From positions 124,001 to 188,000 of the forward strand of contig NZ_RFFN01000002.1 in NCBI RefSeq assembly GCF_003696315.1: DNA of 64,000 nucleotides, written 5' to 3'. A model generated the notes under the pieces. That model was not told the DNA's origin, made no database searches, and saw only the letters and a list, made by a program, of their open reading frames with translations. The translations under genes were made by a program, and so were the position numbers. The stretch is from Pseudomonas songnenensis (GTDB lineage Bacteria; Pseudomonadota; Gammaproteobacteria; Pseudomonadales; Pseudomonadaceae). Shown one piece after another: positions 37,253-48,275 of this stretch. The stretch's first letter is position 1, and every line of letters begins with the position of its first letter.

Positions 37253-38077
37253 TCAGTGTTTGTAGGCGCCGATGAAAATGGCCGGGTCGACGCGGGCATC
37301 GTTCAGGCTCACGTTCCAGTGCAGGTGCGGGCCCGTGGCACGGCCGGTCGCGCCGACCTTGCCAAGCACCTGCCCCCGCGCCAGTTGCTCGCCGACCTTC
37401 ACGCCAATCTCGGAAAGATGGCAGAACATGCTGATCAGCCCCTGGCCGTGATCGACGAACACCGTCTTGCCATTGAAGAAGTAGTCACCGGTGAGTATGA
37501 CCTTGCCGGCCGCTGGTGCCTTGATCGGCGTACCGGTCTTGGCGGCGAAGTCCAGGCCGGAATGCGGGTTGCGTTCCTCGCCGTTGAAGAAGCGGCGCAG
37601 GCCGAAGGGTGAGGACAGCGGGCCATCCACCGGACGGTCGAACAGCAGATTGCTTGGCTGGCTGGCGCTGAACTGGCGGTAGGCGCGGTTCTGTTCGTCC
37701 AGCTCACGCTCGATGCGCTTGAGGTCTGCCGGGTTCGGATTGACCTGGCGCTGGTTCTTCAGCGTGATGTGCTGCGCTCGATAGTCGCGGCTCTCGACCT
37801 GGAAAGTCTGGACGCGGCCATCGATCTCCAGCTGCTGCGCGCCCGGCTTCACCGACAGCGGGATGCCGACGATGGCGATCCAGCGCTGGCCATCCTCGCG
37901 CACCACCAGGGTCGGTTTGCCCTGGTAGCGAGCCTGCGGTGCGTTAGCGCTGTTGCCGAGTTCGATCACGGCAACGCCGCCGGGTACGGGCTTGTTCAGC
38001 AGGCGGGTGATGAAGCCCTCGGCATGGGCGGATAGGGGAAGGGCGAGGCACAGCAGCAAGGTGAGAAAGCGTGGCAT
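37253..38077 (-). CDS. Periplasmic M23 metallopeptidase
   Basis: A LytM-type murein endopeptidase. ATG 38077 gives 274 residues with a clean signal (MPRFLTLLLCLALPLSAHA, cleaved after residue 19). A beta domain covers about 20-105, then a helical linker (112-137). The C-terminal LytM domain keeps all zinc and catalytic residues: H172 and D176 in NPHSGLDFAA, H219 in MFCHLSE and H251-L-H253 in GPHLHW, so it should be an active enzyme and not a degenerate EnvC/NlpD-type activator. Confidence 0.92.
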   Translation of the reverse strand: MPRFLTLLLCLALPLSAHAEGFITRLLNKPVPGGVAVIELGNSANAPQARYQGKPTLVVREDGQRWIAIVGIPLSVKPGAQQLEIDGRVQTFQVESRDYRAQHITLKNQRQVNPNPADLKRIERELDEQNRAYRQFSASQPSNLLFDRPVDGPLSSPFGLRRFFNGEERNPHSGLDFAAKTGTPIKAPAAGKVILTGDYFFNGKTVFVDHGQGLISMFCHLSEIGVKVGEQLARGQVLGKVGATGRATGPHLHWNVSLNDARVDPAIFIGAYKH

Positions 38078-38157
38078 GAAAGGGTCCGCTGGAATAAACG
38101 GCCCATCCTCGCGTAAAGCTGCGCTGGGGAAAAGCCCGGTCATCTGGCGTCCGCCGG

Positions 38158-39534
38158 TCAGAGCAGCGGCAGTGTGACCGGCGCCAGATGATTGTCTTCC
38201 ACGCGCACCTCCAATTCGCCCTCGCCGAGCCGGGCCTTGAGCCGCTGGCCGGGTTGCGTCTGGCTGGCGCTGCGGATCGCCTGGCCACGCTCGTCGAGCA
38301 GGATGCTGTAGCCGCGGCTGAGCGTGGCCAGTGGGCTTACCACCTGTAGTGTCTGGGCGAGGCCTTGCAGGTGCTGGCGTTGCCCCTTCAGGTTGGCCTG
38401 CATCGCCCGCGGCAGACGCGATGACAGATGTTCGAGACGCTGGCGCAACAGGTTGAGCGTGCGCCCCGGATGTTGCGCGGCCAGGCGCGTTTCCAGGCGG
38501 GCCAGACGCTCCTGGCCGCTGCACAGGCGGCGGTCGACGGCGCGCAGCAGGCGCTGTTCGAGGTCGTCAATGCGTTGGGCTTGCTGTTGCAGCCGTTCGC
38601 CGGGGTGGCGCAGGCGGCGGGTCAGACCTTCCAGACGCATGGCGTCACGGTGCAGACGGTCGCGCATGCGCAGCACCAGGCGCTGTTGCAGCCCGCTCAG
38701 CCGGTGTTGCAGGTCGGCGCTACTGGGTGCCAGCAGTTCGGCGGCAGCAGATGGCGTCGGTGCGCGGACGTCGGCGACGAAATCGGCGATCGAGACATCG
38801 GTTTCGTGGCCCACGGCGCTGACGATCGGCGTGACGCAGGCATCCACTGCGCGCGCCACCGCTTCTTCGTTGAAACACCAGAGGTCCTCCAGCGAACCGC
38901 CGCCGCGAGCCAGGATCAGCGCATCGAAGCCCTGGGCATCGGCCAGCTGCAGCGCGCGGACGATCTGTCCGGTGGCTTCGCGCCCTTGCACGGCGGTGGG
39001 GATCAGCGTCAGCTCGACCTGCGGCGCGCGGCGCTTGAACACCGAGATGATGTCGCGGATCACCGCGCCGGTCGGTGAGCTGACGATGCCAATACGTCGC
39101 GGATGAGCGGGCAGGGCGGCCTTGCGTTCGGCAGCGAACAGACCTTCGGCGCTGAGCTTTTCCTTGAGTGCCTCGAAGGCCAGGCGCAAAGCGCCGTCGC
39201 CGGCCGGCTCCAGCGTATCGAGAATCAGCTGGTAGTCGCCGCGCCCCTCGAACAGCGAAACCTTGCCGCGCACCCGCACCGCCAGGCCATCGCGCAGCGC
39301 CTGGCGTACCCGCGCCGCGTTCTGCCGGAACAGCGCGCAGCGTACCTGGGCGTTCCTGTCCTTGAGGGTGAAATAAATGTGGCCGGATGCCGGGCGGGCG
39401 AGGTTGGAAATCTCGCCTTCGACCCAGACCTGGGCGAACACGTCCTCGAGCAGCAGGCGGGCGCGGCCGTTGAGCTGACTGACGGTCAGCACTTCGCGAT
39501 CGAGATTCAGACGCTGGAAGGGATCTTTGAGCAT
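38158..39534 (-). CDS. xseA: Exodeoxyribonuclease VII large subunit
   Basis: Large catalytic subunit of ExoVII, a single-strand DNA exonuclease. 458 residues: an N-terminal OB fold (about 20-110, SQLNGRARLLLEDVFAQVWVEGEISNL), the catalytic domain with GIVSSPTGAVIRDI and LARGGGSLEDLWCFNEE and VGHETDVSIADFVAD, then a long Arg/Leu/Gln-rich coiled coil (about 290-400). The small subunit xseB is not in this window. Confidence 0.96.
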   Translation of the reverse strand: MLKDPFQRLNLDREVLTVSQLNGRARLLLEDVFAQVWVEGEISNLARPASGHIYFTLKDRNAQVRCALFRQNAARVRQALRDGLAVRVRGKVSLFEGRGDYQLILDTLEPAGDGALRLAFEALKEKLSAEGLFAAERKAALPAHPRRIGIVSSPTGAVIRDIISVFKRRAPQVELTLIPTAVQGREATGQIVRALQLADAQGFDALILARGGGSLEDLWCFNEEAVARAVDACVTPIVSAVGHETDVSIADFVADVRAPTPSAAAELLAPSSADLQHRLSGLQQRLVLRMRDRLHRDAMRLEGLTRRLRHPGERLQQQAQRIDDLEQRLLRAVDRRLCSGQERLARLETRLAAQHPGRTLNLLRQRLEHLSSRLPRAMQANLKGQRQHLQGLAQTLQVVSPLATLSRGYSILLDERGQAIRSASQTQPGQRLKARLGEGELEVRVEDNHLAPVTLPLL

Positions 39535-39664
39535 GGCGGCGATGATAAGCCGGGCGCGGCCAGGCGCAAACCGAATCTGCTTCGCCTCCGTCCAGCGGGC
39601 CTTGACCGGCCAACGGGTGGCGCTAAGCTGCGCGGCCTTTCTTCATTCCCCGTTCCGAGCCGCC

Positions 39665-40216
39665 ATGAGCCACAGTCAAGCGATCATCGTGCCGCGCATT
39701 TCCACCTTCCCGGCGCACGAAGCCAAGGCGCGGATGATCCTGCGCTGGCTGGCCGAGCGGCGCATCGTCGAGGCGCTGCCGACCACCTGCGGCCGCGGTG
39801 TTGGCGGCATGGGCTACGCCATCGCCTCCGGCGCGCGCAACGTCGTGCAGCATCCGGAACGCTTGCCCTTCGGCGAGCCCATCAACGGCCTTGAGGTGGT
39901 GACCAAGCGCTGCATCTACACGCCGACACGGGATTTTGCCGAGGAGGCAGGCTGTCCCGAGTGCCGACGGGAGATCGGTGAAGCGTTGTTCGAGAGTCTC
40001 GATGAATGGATGCCTCGGCAGACCGACAATTTCACCTGCCCGGAATGCGGCTTCGAGGACGATATCAACGGTTTCCTGTTCATTCCGGCATGCGGCTTTT
40101 CCAATCTGGGCTTCATTTTCAACGGTTGGGGCGAGGCGGGTTTACGCCAGTCGTTTCTCGACGAGTTCGCCGAGCGGCTGGGTTTCAAGGTGGCGCTGGT
40201 GATCGATCGGCCGTGA
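39665..40216 (+). CDS. Conserved protein with two CPEC cysteine pairs
   Basis: 183 residues from ATG 39665. Two CxxC pairs lie 24 residues apart: C97-P-E-C100 and C125-P-E-C128, likely one zinc ribbon. Before it is a conserved basic segment (RGVGGMGYAIASGARNVVQHPERLPFG). The C-terminal part has NGFLFIPACGFSNLGFIFNGWGEAG. I know similar pseudomonad proteins only under the unhelpful name sugar ABC transporter ATPase; no ATPase motif is present, so that name is not supported. Divergent from xseA and upstream of guaB. Confidence 0.7.
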   Translation: MSHSQAIIVPRISTFPAHEAKARMILRWLAERRIVEALPTTCGRGVGGMGYAIASGARNVVQHPERLPFGEPINGLEVVTKRCIYTPTRDFAEEAGCPECRREIGEALFESLDEWMPRQTDNFTCPECGFEDDINGFLFIPACGFSNLGFIFNGWGEAGLRQSFLDEFAERLGFKVALVIDRP

Positions 40217-41812
<1,596 letters not shown>

Positions 41813-41831
41813 TCCGCTCAGCTAGACAGGC

Positions 41832-41889
41832 GCCGGAAGCTGGCAGCGGGAGCCGGGAGAAATCCCGGCTTCGGCTTCCAGCTTCCGGC
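41832..41889 (+). other. Long hairpin between guaB and guaA
   Basis: A perfect 12-bp outer stem GCCGGAAGCTGG (41832-41843) with CCAGCTTCCGGC (41878-41889) encloses an 8-bp inner stem AGCCGGGA/TCCCGGCT (41851-41870) closed by a GAAA tetraloop. No T-run follows, so it is more likely an RNA stability or processing element than a terminator. It lies 33 bp before guaA. Confidence 0.7.
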
Positions 41890-41922
41890 TTTCAGCTTCA
41901 GGCTCTTTCCGAAGGAAAGCTC

Positions 41923-43503
41923 ATGGCTCACCAAGACATTCACGCCCACCGCATCCTGATCCTCGACTTCGGTTCCCAGTACACCCAGCTGATCGCCCGC
42001 CGCGTGCGCGAGATCGGGGTGTACTGCGAGCTGCATCCGTGGGACATGAGCGAGGACGACATCCGTGCCTTCGCGCCACGCGGCATCATTCTCGCCGGCG
42101 GCCCGGAATCGGTTCACGAGGAAGGCAGCCCGCGCGCGCCGCAGGTCGTGTTCGATCTCGGTGTGCCGCTGTTCGGCATCTGTTACGGCATGCAGACCAT
42201 GTCCGAGCAGCTGGGTGGCAAGGTGCAGGGCTCCGACGTTCGCGAGTTCGGCTATGCGCGCGTCGATCTGGTCGGCAAGTCGAAGCTGTTCGACGGCATC
42301 GAAGACCATATGGATGACGACGGTGTATTCGGCCTCGATGTCTGGATGAGCCACGGCGACAAGGTCACCGAGATTCCGGCCGGTTTCCACATTCTCGCCA
42401 GCACCCCGAGTTGCCCGATCGCCGCCATGGGTGACGATTCGCGCGGTTACTACGGCGTGCAGTTCCACCCGGAAGTGACCCACACCCGCCAGGGCGGCCG
42501 CATCCTTTCCCGTTTCATTCTCGACATCTGTGGCTGCGAAGCGCTGTGGACGCCGTCCAACATCGTCGAAGATGCCATCGCCCAGGTGCGTGCCCAGGTC
42601 GGTGATGCCAACGTTCTGCTCGGCCTTTCCGGCGGTGTCGATTCGTCGGTGGTTGCGGCGCTGCTGCACAAGGCCATCGGCGACCAGCTGACCTGCGTCT
42701 TCGTCGACAACGGCCTGCTGCGCCTGCACGAGGGTGACCAGGTGATGGCCATGTTCGCCGAGAACATGGGCGTCAAGGTGATTCGTGCCGACGCCGAGGC
42801 ACAGTTCCTCGGCAACCTCGAAGGCGAGGCTGACCCGGAGAAGAAGCGCAAAATCATTGGCCGTACCTTTATTGACGTGTTCGATGCAGAAGCCAGCAAG
42901 CTGGACAATATCCAGTTCCTCGCCCAAGGCACCATCTACCCCGACGTGATCGAGTCGGCCGGCGCCAAGAGCGGCAAGGCACACGTGATCAAGTCGCACC
43001 ACAACGTCGGCGGCCTGCCGGAGGAAATGAACCTCAAGCTGGTCGAGCCGCTGCGTGAACTGTTCAAGGACGAGGTACGCAAGATCGGTCTCGAGCTCGG
43101 CCTGCCCTACGACATGGTCTACCGCCATCCCTTCCCGGGCCCTGGCCTGGGCGTGCGCATCCTCGGCGAGGTGAAGAAGGAGTACGCCGACCTGCTGCGT
43201 CGCGCGGATCACATCTTCATCGAAGAGCTGCGCAACTTCGATTGGTACCACAAGACCAGCCAGGCGTTCGTCGTGTTCCAGCCGGTCAAGTCGGTCGGTG
43301 TGGTGGGTGATGGCCGCCGCTACGCCTGGGTCGTTGCGCTGCGCGCCGTGGAAACCATCGACTTCATGACTGCACGTTGGGCGCACCTGCCTTACGAGCT
43401 GCTGGAGAAGGTGTCCAACCGCATCATCAACGAAATCGAAGGCATCTCCCGCGTGACCTACGATGTGTCGAGCAAGCCGCCGGCCACCATCGAGTGGGAG
43501 TGA
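41923..43503 (+). CDS. guaA: GMP synthase (glutamine-hydrolysing)
   Basis: Aminates XMP to GMP with glutamine and ATP. ATG 41923 follows GAAGGAAAG and gives 526 residues. The class I glutaminase domain has the nucleophile in [12 protein letters not shown] and the His-Glu pair in QFHPEVTHT. The ATP-pyrophosphatase P-loop is [16 protein letters not shown] (about 230-245), and the dimerisation domain ends [13 protein letters not shown]. The frame is open upstream of 41923 across the hairpin, but the family start excludes that part. Confidence 0.97.
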   Translation: MAHQDIHAHRILILDFGSQYTQLIARRVREIGVYCELHPWDMSEDDIRAFAPRGIILAGGPESVHEEGSPRAPQVVFDLGVPLFGICYGMQTMSEQLGGKVQGSDVREFGYARVDLVGKSKLFDGIEDHMDDDGVFGLDVWMSHGDKVTEIPAGFHILASTPSCPIAAMGDDSRGYYGVQFHPEVTHTRQGGRILSRFILDICGCEALWTPSNIVEDAIAQVRAQVGDANVLLGLSGGVDSSVVAALLHKAIGDQLTCVFVDNGLLRLHEGDQVMAMFAENMGVKVIRADAEAQFLGNLEGEADPEKKRKIIGRTFIDVFDAEASKLDNIQFLAQGTIYPDVIESAGAKSGKAHVIKSHHNVGGLPEEMNLKLVEPLRELFKDEVRKIGLELGLPYDMVYRHPFPGPGLGVRILGEVKKEYADLLRRADHIFIEELRNFDWYHKTSQAFVVFQPVKSVGVVGDGRRYAWVVALRAVETIDFMTARWAHLPYELLEKVSNRIINEIEGISRVTYDVSSKPPATIEWE

Positions 43504-43512
43504 TCTGAAGCA

Positions 43513-43538
43513 ATGAGGGCAGCCCAGGCTGCCCTCAT
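43513..43538 (+). terminator. Hairpin after guaA
   Basis: A 12-bp perfect stem ATGAGGGCAGCC/GGCTGCCCTCAT with a CA centre, 9 bp after the guaA stop. It lacks a T-run, so it is a stable 3' end or weak terminator. Confidence 0.65.
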
Positions 43539-43612
43539 GCTATGCGCAGCCTCCGCAGAGAGGCGCGTCGAGCCTGATGGGCCCATGAATTCGGACTGGC
43601 TGGAGCCCATGC

Positions 43613-44983
43613 ATGTCCTTTACCCGTAGACAGATTCTCGCCGGCCTGGCCGGTCTTGGTGTCGTCGGCCTGGCCGGCAGTGGCGCGCGCTACTGGCTCG
43701 GTCGTCCGGCCGACATCACCACCCATGACTATGAACTGATCGCCGCCCCGCTGGACGTGGAGCTGGTGCCCGGTCACGTCACGCCGGCCTGGGCCTATGG
43801 TGGGCAGGCGCCTGGCCTGGAACTGCGTGGCCGTCAGGGCGATTGGCTGCGGGTGCGCTTCATCAACAACCTGCCCGAGCCCACCACCATTCACTGGCAC
43901 GGCATCCGCCTGCCGCTGGAGATGGATGGCGTGCCCTATGTATCGCAGTTGCCGGTGTTGCCCGGCGAGTTCTTCGACTACCGCTTCCAGCTGCACGATG
44001 CCGGCAGCTTCTGGTATCACCCGCACACCAGCAGTGCCGCGCAGCTGGGTCGCGGGCTGGTCGGTCCGCTTATTGTCGAGGAGCGTGAACCAAGCGGTTT
44101 CAGGCACGAGCGCACGCTCAACCTGAAAAGCTGGCACGTCGACAAGCAGGGCGCATTCACCGAATTCAGCGTGCCGCGCGAGGCGGCCCGTGGCGGTACG
44201 CCGGGTGTGCTGTCGACGGTGAACGGCACGCACGCGCCCACGCTAGATCTGCCGGCCGGGCAGGTCGTGCGGCTGCGGCTGCTGAATCTCGACAACACCC
44301 TGACCTATCGGCTGAACCTGCCGGAGGGCGAGGCGCGTGTCTATGCCCTCGATGGACATCCGGTCGCGCCGCGTCCGCTGGGCAAGGAGTACTGGCTCGG
44401 GCCGGGCATGCGTATCGATCTGGCGCTGAAGGTGCCAGAGGCTGGCACGGAGCTGTCCTTGCGTAATGGTCCGCTACGGCTGGCGACGCTGCGCGCGGTG
44501 GCGCATGACGAAACCGCTGGCGACTGGCCGCCGGCACTGCCGGCCAACCCGGTCGCGGTGCCGGACCTGCAGCGGGCGGAAACGCTGCGCTTCAATTTCG
44601 AGTGGGCCGGACATCTGTCGGCAGATGTCGAACAGGGTGCGGCCTACACGTTCTGGCAGATCAACGGCCAGGCGTGGGACATCAACGACAAGAGCTGCGC
44701 CGAACGGCCGATCGCGACGTTGAAGAAGGATGGCCACTACATCTTCGAGCTGCGCAATCTCAGTCAGTATCAGCATCCGATCCATCTGCATGGCATGACC
44801 TTCCAGGTGATCTCGTCCAATCGCCGCCAGATCGATCCCTGGTTCACCGATACCTATCTGCTGGGCAAGAACGAAACGGCGCGTATCGCGCTGGTCGCCG
44901 ATAATCCTGGCGTGTGGATGTTCCATTGCCACGTCATCGACCATATGGAAACCGGGCTGATGGCAGCGATCGAGGTGGTATGA
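43613..44983 (+). CDS. Tat-exported multicopper oxidase
   Basis: 456 residues. The N-terminus MSFTRRQILAGLAGLGVVGLAG is a twin-arginine signal. All copper ligand motifs are seen: H94-W-H96 (TIHWHG), H136-P-H138 (WYHPHTS), H388-P-I-H391-L-H393 and H438-C439-H440...H444. The residue ten after Cys439 is L449, followed by M450; a Leu axial position usually raises the type 1 copper potential. No Met-rich CueO-type insert is present. Likely a periplasmic laccase or cuprous oxidase; substrate unknown. It lies alone between guaA and tadA. Confidence 0.88.
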   Translation: MSFTRRQILAGLAGLGVVGLAGSGARYWLGRPADITTHDYELIAAPLDVELVPGHVTPAWAYGGQAPGLELRGRQGDWLRVRFINNLPEPTTIHWHGIRLPLEMDGVPYVSQLPVLPGEFFDYRFQLHDAGSFWYHPHTSSAAQLGRGLVGPLIVEEREPSGFRHERTLNLKSWHVDKQGAFTEFSVPREAARGGTPGVLSTVNGTHAPTLDLPAGQVVRLRLLNLDNTLTYRLNLPEGEARVYALDGHPVAPRPLGKEYWLGPGMRIDLALKVPEAGTELSLRNGPLRLATLRAVAHDETAGDWPPALPANPVAVPDLQRAETLRFNFEWAGHLSADVEQGAAYTFWQINGQAWDINDKSCAERPIATLKKDGHYIFELRNLSQYQHPIHLHGMTFQVISSNRRQIDPWFTDTYLLGKNETARIALVADNPGVWMFHCHVIDHMETGLMAAIEVV

Positions 44984-45002
44984 AGCAGGGTAGGGCACAG
45001 TC

Positions 45003-45485
45003 GTGAGGAAACCGCTGATCATCGATCGCAGCCAGGACGAGCGGTTCATGCGCGAAGCGCTGACGCTGGCAGCGCAGGGGGCCGCGTTGGGCGAGGTGCC
45101 GGTGGGTGCGGTGCTGGTGCAGGATGGGAAGATCATCGGGCGCGGCTTCAACTGCCCGATTTCTCGGCACGACCCCAGTGCTCATGCGGAAATGGTCGCC
45201 GTGCGTGACGCGGCGCAGGCTGTGCAAAATTACCGGTTACCCGGTAGCACGCTCTACGTGACGCTGGAACCCTGCAGTATGTGCGCCGGCCTGATCGTGC
45301 ACTCGCGCATCCAGCGAGTCGTCTATGGCGCCACCGAGCCGAAGGCCGGCGTGGTTGTCAGCCGCGGCCAGTTCTTCGATCAGGGTTTTCTCAACCACCG
45401 CGTGCTGGTCGAGGGTGGTGTGCTGGCCGAGGAGTGCGGGACGGCGCTCAGCGAGTTCTTCCGCCAGCGTCGGCAGAAGGGTTAG
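45003..45485 (+). CDS. tadA: tRNA-specific adenosine deaminase
   Basis: Converts A34 to inosine in tRNA-Arg(ACG). 160 residues from a GTG at 45003, 19 bp after the multicopper oxidase; an ATG lies a little downstream (45048). Zinc-binding and catalytic residues are H61-A-E63 in SAHAEM and C91-S-M-C94 in LEPCSMCAGL. The family segments GEVPVGAVLVQDGKIIGRG and VVYGATEPKAGVV are present. Its stop overlaps the stop of the convergent ABC ATPase gene. Confidence 0.95.
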   Translation: MRKPLIIDRSQDERFMREALTLAAQGAALGEVPVGAVLVQDGKIIGRGFNCPISRHDPSAHAEMVAVRDAAQAVQNYRLPGSTLYVTLEPCSMCAGLIVHSRIQRVVYGATEPKAGVVVSRGQFFDQGFLNHRVLVEGGVLAEECGTALSEFFRQRRQKG

Positions 45486-46579
45486 CGCGCCGCTGTTGTC
45501 GGCTGCAGCGTTTCATGGGCGGCGACGCTGCCCTGGGTCGGGAAGACCACCAGATGATCGGCGGCAATGGCGATGCCCACTTCCTCCCCGGTCGGATAGT
45601 CGGCGTGGCTGGTGAAGATCGCCACCAGCTGGTTGCCGGTGGGCAGTTGCAGCCGGTACAGCGTCGACGCACCGAGAAAGGTCTTGCCAACGATCAGCGC
45701 GCGCAACGGGCTGTCTGGCCGGTAGACGATGTCGTCCGGGCGCAGCAGCACGTCCACTGAACTGCCTGCTGGCCAGGTGTAGGCGCGGTTGCCGCGAATC
45801 ATGCCGAGCTCGGTCTGCACGGTTTCCGGATCGAGGAGCTGCCCGCGGATAAAGTAGCCCTGGCCGATGAAGCTGGCGACGAAGGGCGTCAACGGCTCGT
45901 GGTAGAGGTTGAACGGGGTGTCCCATTGCTCCAGCCGACCATCCTTGAACACCCCCACCTGGTCGCTGACGGCGAAGGCTTCTTCCTGATCATGGGTAAC
46001 CAGAATGGCGCTGGTGTTGCGCGCCTTGAGGATCTCGCGCACTTCATGGCTGAGGCGCCGACGCAACTCGACGTCCAGGTTGGAGAAGGGTTCGTCGAGT
46101 AGCAGCAGGGCCGGTTCCGGCGCCAAGGCGCGGGCCAGTGCGACGCGTTGCTGCTGACCGCCGGAGAGCTCATGGGGGTAGCGTTTGCCGAGTGCGGACA
46201 GGTGCACCAGTTCGAGCATCTCGGAGACGATACGCGAGCAGTCGGGCTGCTTGCGGATGCCGAAGGCGATGTTCTCCGCCACGGTGAGGTGGGGAAACAG
46301 CGCGTAGTCCTGAAACACCATGCCGATGCGGCGCTTCTCCGGCGCCAGGGTGAAGCCGGCGCGGGAAATGACGGTGTCGGCCAGCTGGATTTCGCCCTGG
46401 TGTACCGGTTCGAACCCGGCGATAGCCCGCAAGGTAGTGGTCTTGCCACAGCCGGAGGGGCCCAGCAGGCAGCCGATGTCGCCGCGGTTCAGGTGCAGGT
46501 TGAGGTGCTGGACGATGCTCTGCTCGCCGTAGCCGCAGGCCAGATCGCGCAGTTGCAGCAGCGGCGGTTCGTTCTTCAT
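45482..46579 (-). CDS. ABC transporter ATPase, FbpC/PotA-like, coupled to argF
   Basis: 365-residue importer-type ATPase. Walker A is [10 protein letters not shown] (about residues 39-48), the signature [15 protein letters not shown] (about 137-151), Walker [14 protein letters not shown] and the H-loop ILVTHDQEE follow. The C-terminal TOBE-type beta domain (about 240-350) resembles iron(III) or putrescine/spermidine importers. Its ATG overlaps the argF stop (ATGA), so it is translated from the argF message. No permease or binding-protein gene is adjacent, so its membrane partner must lie elsewhere. Confidence 0.88.
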   Translation of the reverse strand: MKNEPPLLQLRDLACGYGEQSIVQHLNLHLNRGDIGCLLGPSGCGKTTTLRAIAGFEPVHQGEIQLADTVISRAGFTLAPEKRRIGMVFQDYALFPHLTVAENIAFGIRKQPDCSRIVSEMLELVHLSALGKRYPHELSGGQQQRVALARALAPEPALLLLDEPFSNLDVELRRRLSHEVREILKARNTSAILVTHDQEEAFAVSDQVGVFKDGRLEQWDTPFNLYHEPLTPFVASFIGQGYFIRGQLLDPETVQTELGMIRGNRAYTWPAGSSVDVLLRPDDIVYRPDSPLRALIVGKTFLGASTLYRLQLPTGNQLVAIFTSHADYPTGEEVGIAIAADHLVVFPTQGSVAAHETLQPTTAAR

Positions 46580-47496
46580 GCGTGGTGGTAAGCCGGCTCG
46601 ACGAGGAACTCGAGCAGCGCCTTCTGTACGTGCAGGCGGTTTTCGGCCTGGTCCCAGGCTACAGAGCGGGGGTCGTCGAGCAGGTCGTGGCTGATTTCCT
46701 CGCCGCGGTGGGCTGGCAGGCAGTGCATGAACAGCACGTCCGCGGCGGCGCAGTCGAGCAGGGCGCGGTCCACCTGATAGGGGCGGAACGTCGCCAGGCG
46801 CGCGGCGGCTTCGTCTTCCTGGCCCATGGAGGCCCAGACGTCGGTGCTGATCAGATGAGCGCCTGCAGTCGCTTCGCGCGGGTCGCGCAGTATCTGCACG
46901 CGATCACCGGCGCGCGCCATCAGCTCGGCGTCGGGCTCGTAGCCCTCCGGGCAGGCGACCTTGAGCAGGAAGTCGAACTGGATGGCCGCTTCTATATAGG
47001 TATTGCACATGTTGTTGCCGTCGCCGATCCAGGCCACCGTCTTGCCGGCGATGCTGCCGCGGTGTTCGTGGAAGGTCTGCATGTCGGCCATCAACTGGCA
47101 CGGGTGCAGGTCATCGGACAGGCCGTTGATCACCGGCACGCTGGAATTGGCGGCAAAGTCGGTCAGGGTCGAATGCGCGAAGGTGCGGATCATCACTGCA
47201 TCGAGCATGCGCGACATGACGATGGCCGAATCGCTGATCGGCTCACCCCGACCCAGCTGGGTATCGCGCGGGGAGAGGAAGATCGCCTGCCCGCCGAGCT
47301 GGATCATGCCGGCTTCGAAGGACAGTCGGGTGCGGGTCGAAGCCTTCTCGAAGATCATGCCCAGCACGCGGTTCTTCAAGGGTTCGAACAGGACGCCGCG
47401 CTTGCGCAGATCCTTCAACTCGATGCCGCGGCGGACCAGGCTGTTCAGCTCCTGGGGCGTGCAGTCCATCAGTGAGAGAAAGTGCCTTGCGCTCAT
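46576..47496 (-). CDS. argF: Ornithine carbamoyltransferase
   Basis: Makes citrulline from ornithine and carbamoyl phosphate in arginine synthesis. ATG 47496 ([18 protein letters not shown]) gives 306 residues with AAAGGTAG upstream; the longer open frame to 47649 lacks similarity. Carbamoyl phosphate site [12 protein letters not shown] (about 50-61), [11 protein letters not shown] (about 129-139) and the ornithine motif [11 protein letters not shown] (about 264-274) are intact. I looked for an ArgR operator upstream and saw no convincing one. Confidence 0.96.
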   Translation of the reverse strand: MSARHFLSLMDCTPQELNSLVRRGIELKDLRKRGVLFEPLKNRVLGMIFEKASTRTRLSFEAGMIQLGGQAIFLSPRDTQLGRGEPISDSAIVMSRMLDAVMIRTFAHSTLTDFAANSSVPVINGLSDDLHPCQLMADMQTFHEHRGSIAGKTVAWIGDGNNMCNTYIEAAIQFDFLLKVACPEGYEPDAELMARAGDRVQILRDPREATAGAHLISTDVWASMGQEDEAAARLATFRPYQVDRALLDCAAADVLFMHCLPAHRGEEISHDLLDDPRSVAWDQAENRLHVQKALLEFLVEPAYHHA

Positions 47497-47768
47497 ATCA
47501 ACTACCTTTATTGCCGCAGCGCGATCCATTGCTTTTCGACAGAAAAAGGGGACCGACGACTGGGGGTCGCACGGGGAGCGACGAAACGGGAAAGGCGCGA
47601 TCTTATCCAGAAAGCAAGCGCAGGCGCAAATCCGGTCTATGCCAGCCATAACGGGCTGAATCGCAGTATTGACGGCCCCTGCGACATGATAAAGCCGAGT
47701 CCTCCGCTCGGCTTTCGCTAACGTTTTCCGTTACAATGCGCGGCAACCGTGTCTAGCCGAGGTACTCC

Positions 47769-48095
47769 ATGGATATCATCGAAACCATCAAAGAACAGAT
47801 CGCCAACAACCCGGTGTTGCTGTACATGAAGGGCTCGCCCAATGCTCCGCAGTGCGGCTTTTCCGCTCGCGCGACTCAGGCGGTAATGGGTTGTGGTGAG
47901 AAGTTCGCTTACGTCGACATCCTGCAGAACCCCGAGATTCGCGCCAACCTGCCGACCTACGCCAACTGGCCGACCTTCCCACAGCTGTGGGTGAACGGTG
48001 AACTGGTCGGTGGTAGTGACATCATCCTCGAGATGTTCGAGAAGGGTGAGCTGCAGACGCTGATCAAGTCCGCAGTGGGCAAGACCGAGGCCTGA
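47769..48095 (+). CDS. grxD: Monothiol glutaredoxin Grx4
   Basis: Single-domain class II glutaredoxin that carries [2Fe-2S] clusters with glutathione. 108 residues. The CGFS active site is at about residues 29-32 (PQCGFSARATQ), with the glutathione-binding KGSP, WPTFPQLWVNGELVGGSDI and the cis-proline. Works downstream of Isc in cluster delivery. It is monocistronic and closed by a strong terminator. Confidence 0.96.
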   Translation: MDIIETIKEQIANNPVLLYMKGSPNAPQCGFSARATQAVMGCGEKFAYVDILQNPEIRANLPTYANWPTFPQLWVNGELVGGSDIILEMFEKGELQTLIKSAVGKTEA

Positions 48096-48127
48096 GCCTC
48101 AACCGCCGCAACAGCGCTTCTGCGAAT

Positions 48128-48155
48128 GCCCGCATCGAACGATGCGGGCATTTTT
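48128..48155 (+). terminator. grxD terminator
   Basis: Ten-bp stem GCCCGCATCG/CGATGCGGGC around AA, followed by ATTTTTG. A standard intrinsic terminator. Confidence 0.93.
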
Positions 48156-48275
48156 GTTGGTGGTGGAGATATCCAGTAAAGGATCTGATCGATCTTTATC
48201 GCGATCTGCCGGTCAGAGCACGCGTCGAGGCCGGAGTCTGCCCTCGACCAATCATCGAACGAGAGCCCCCACCGT

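Noticed and set aside
47497-47768. Possible ArgR operator upstream of argF
   Set aside because: TGTCG and CGTCGC fragments occur, but none fits TGTCGC-N8-AA at a sensible position.
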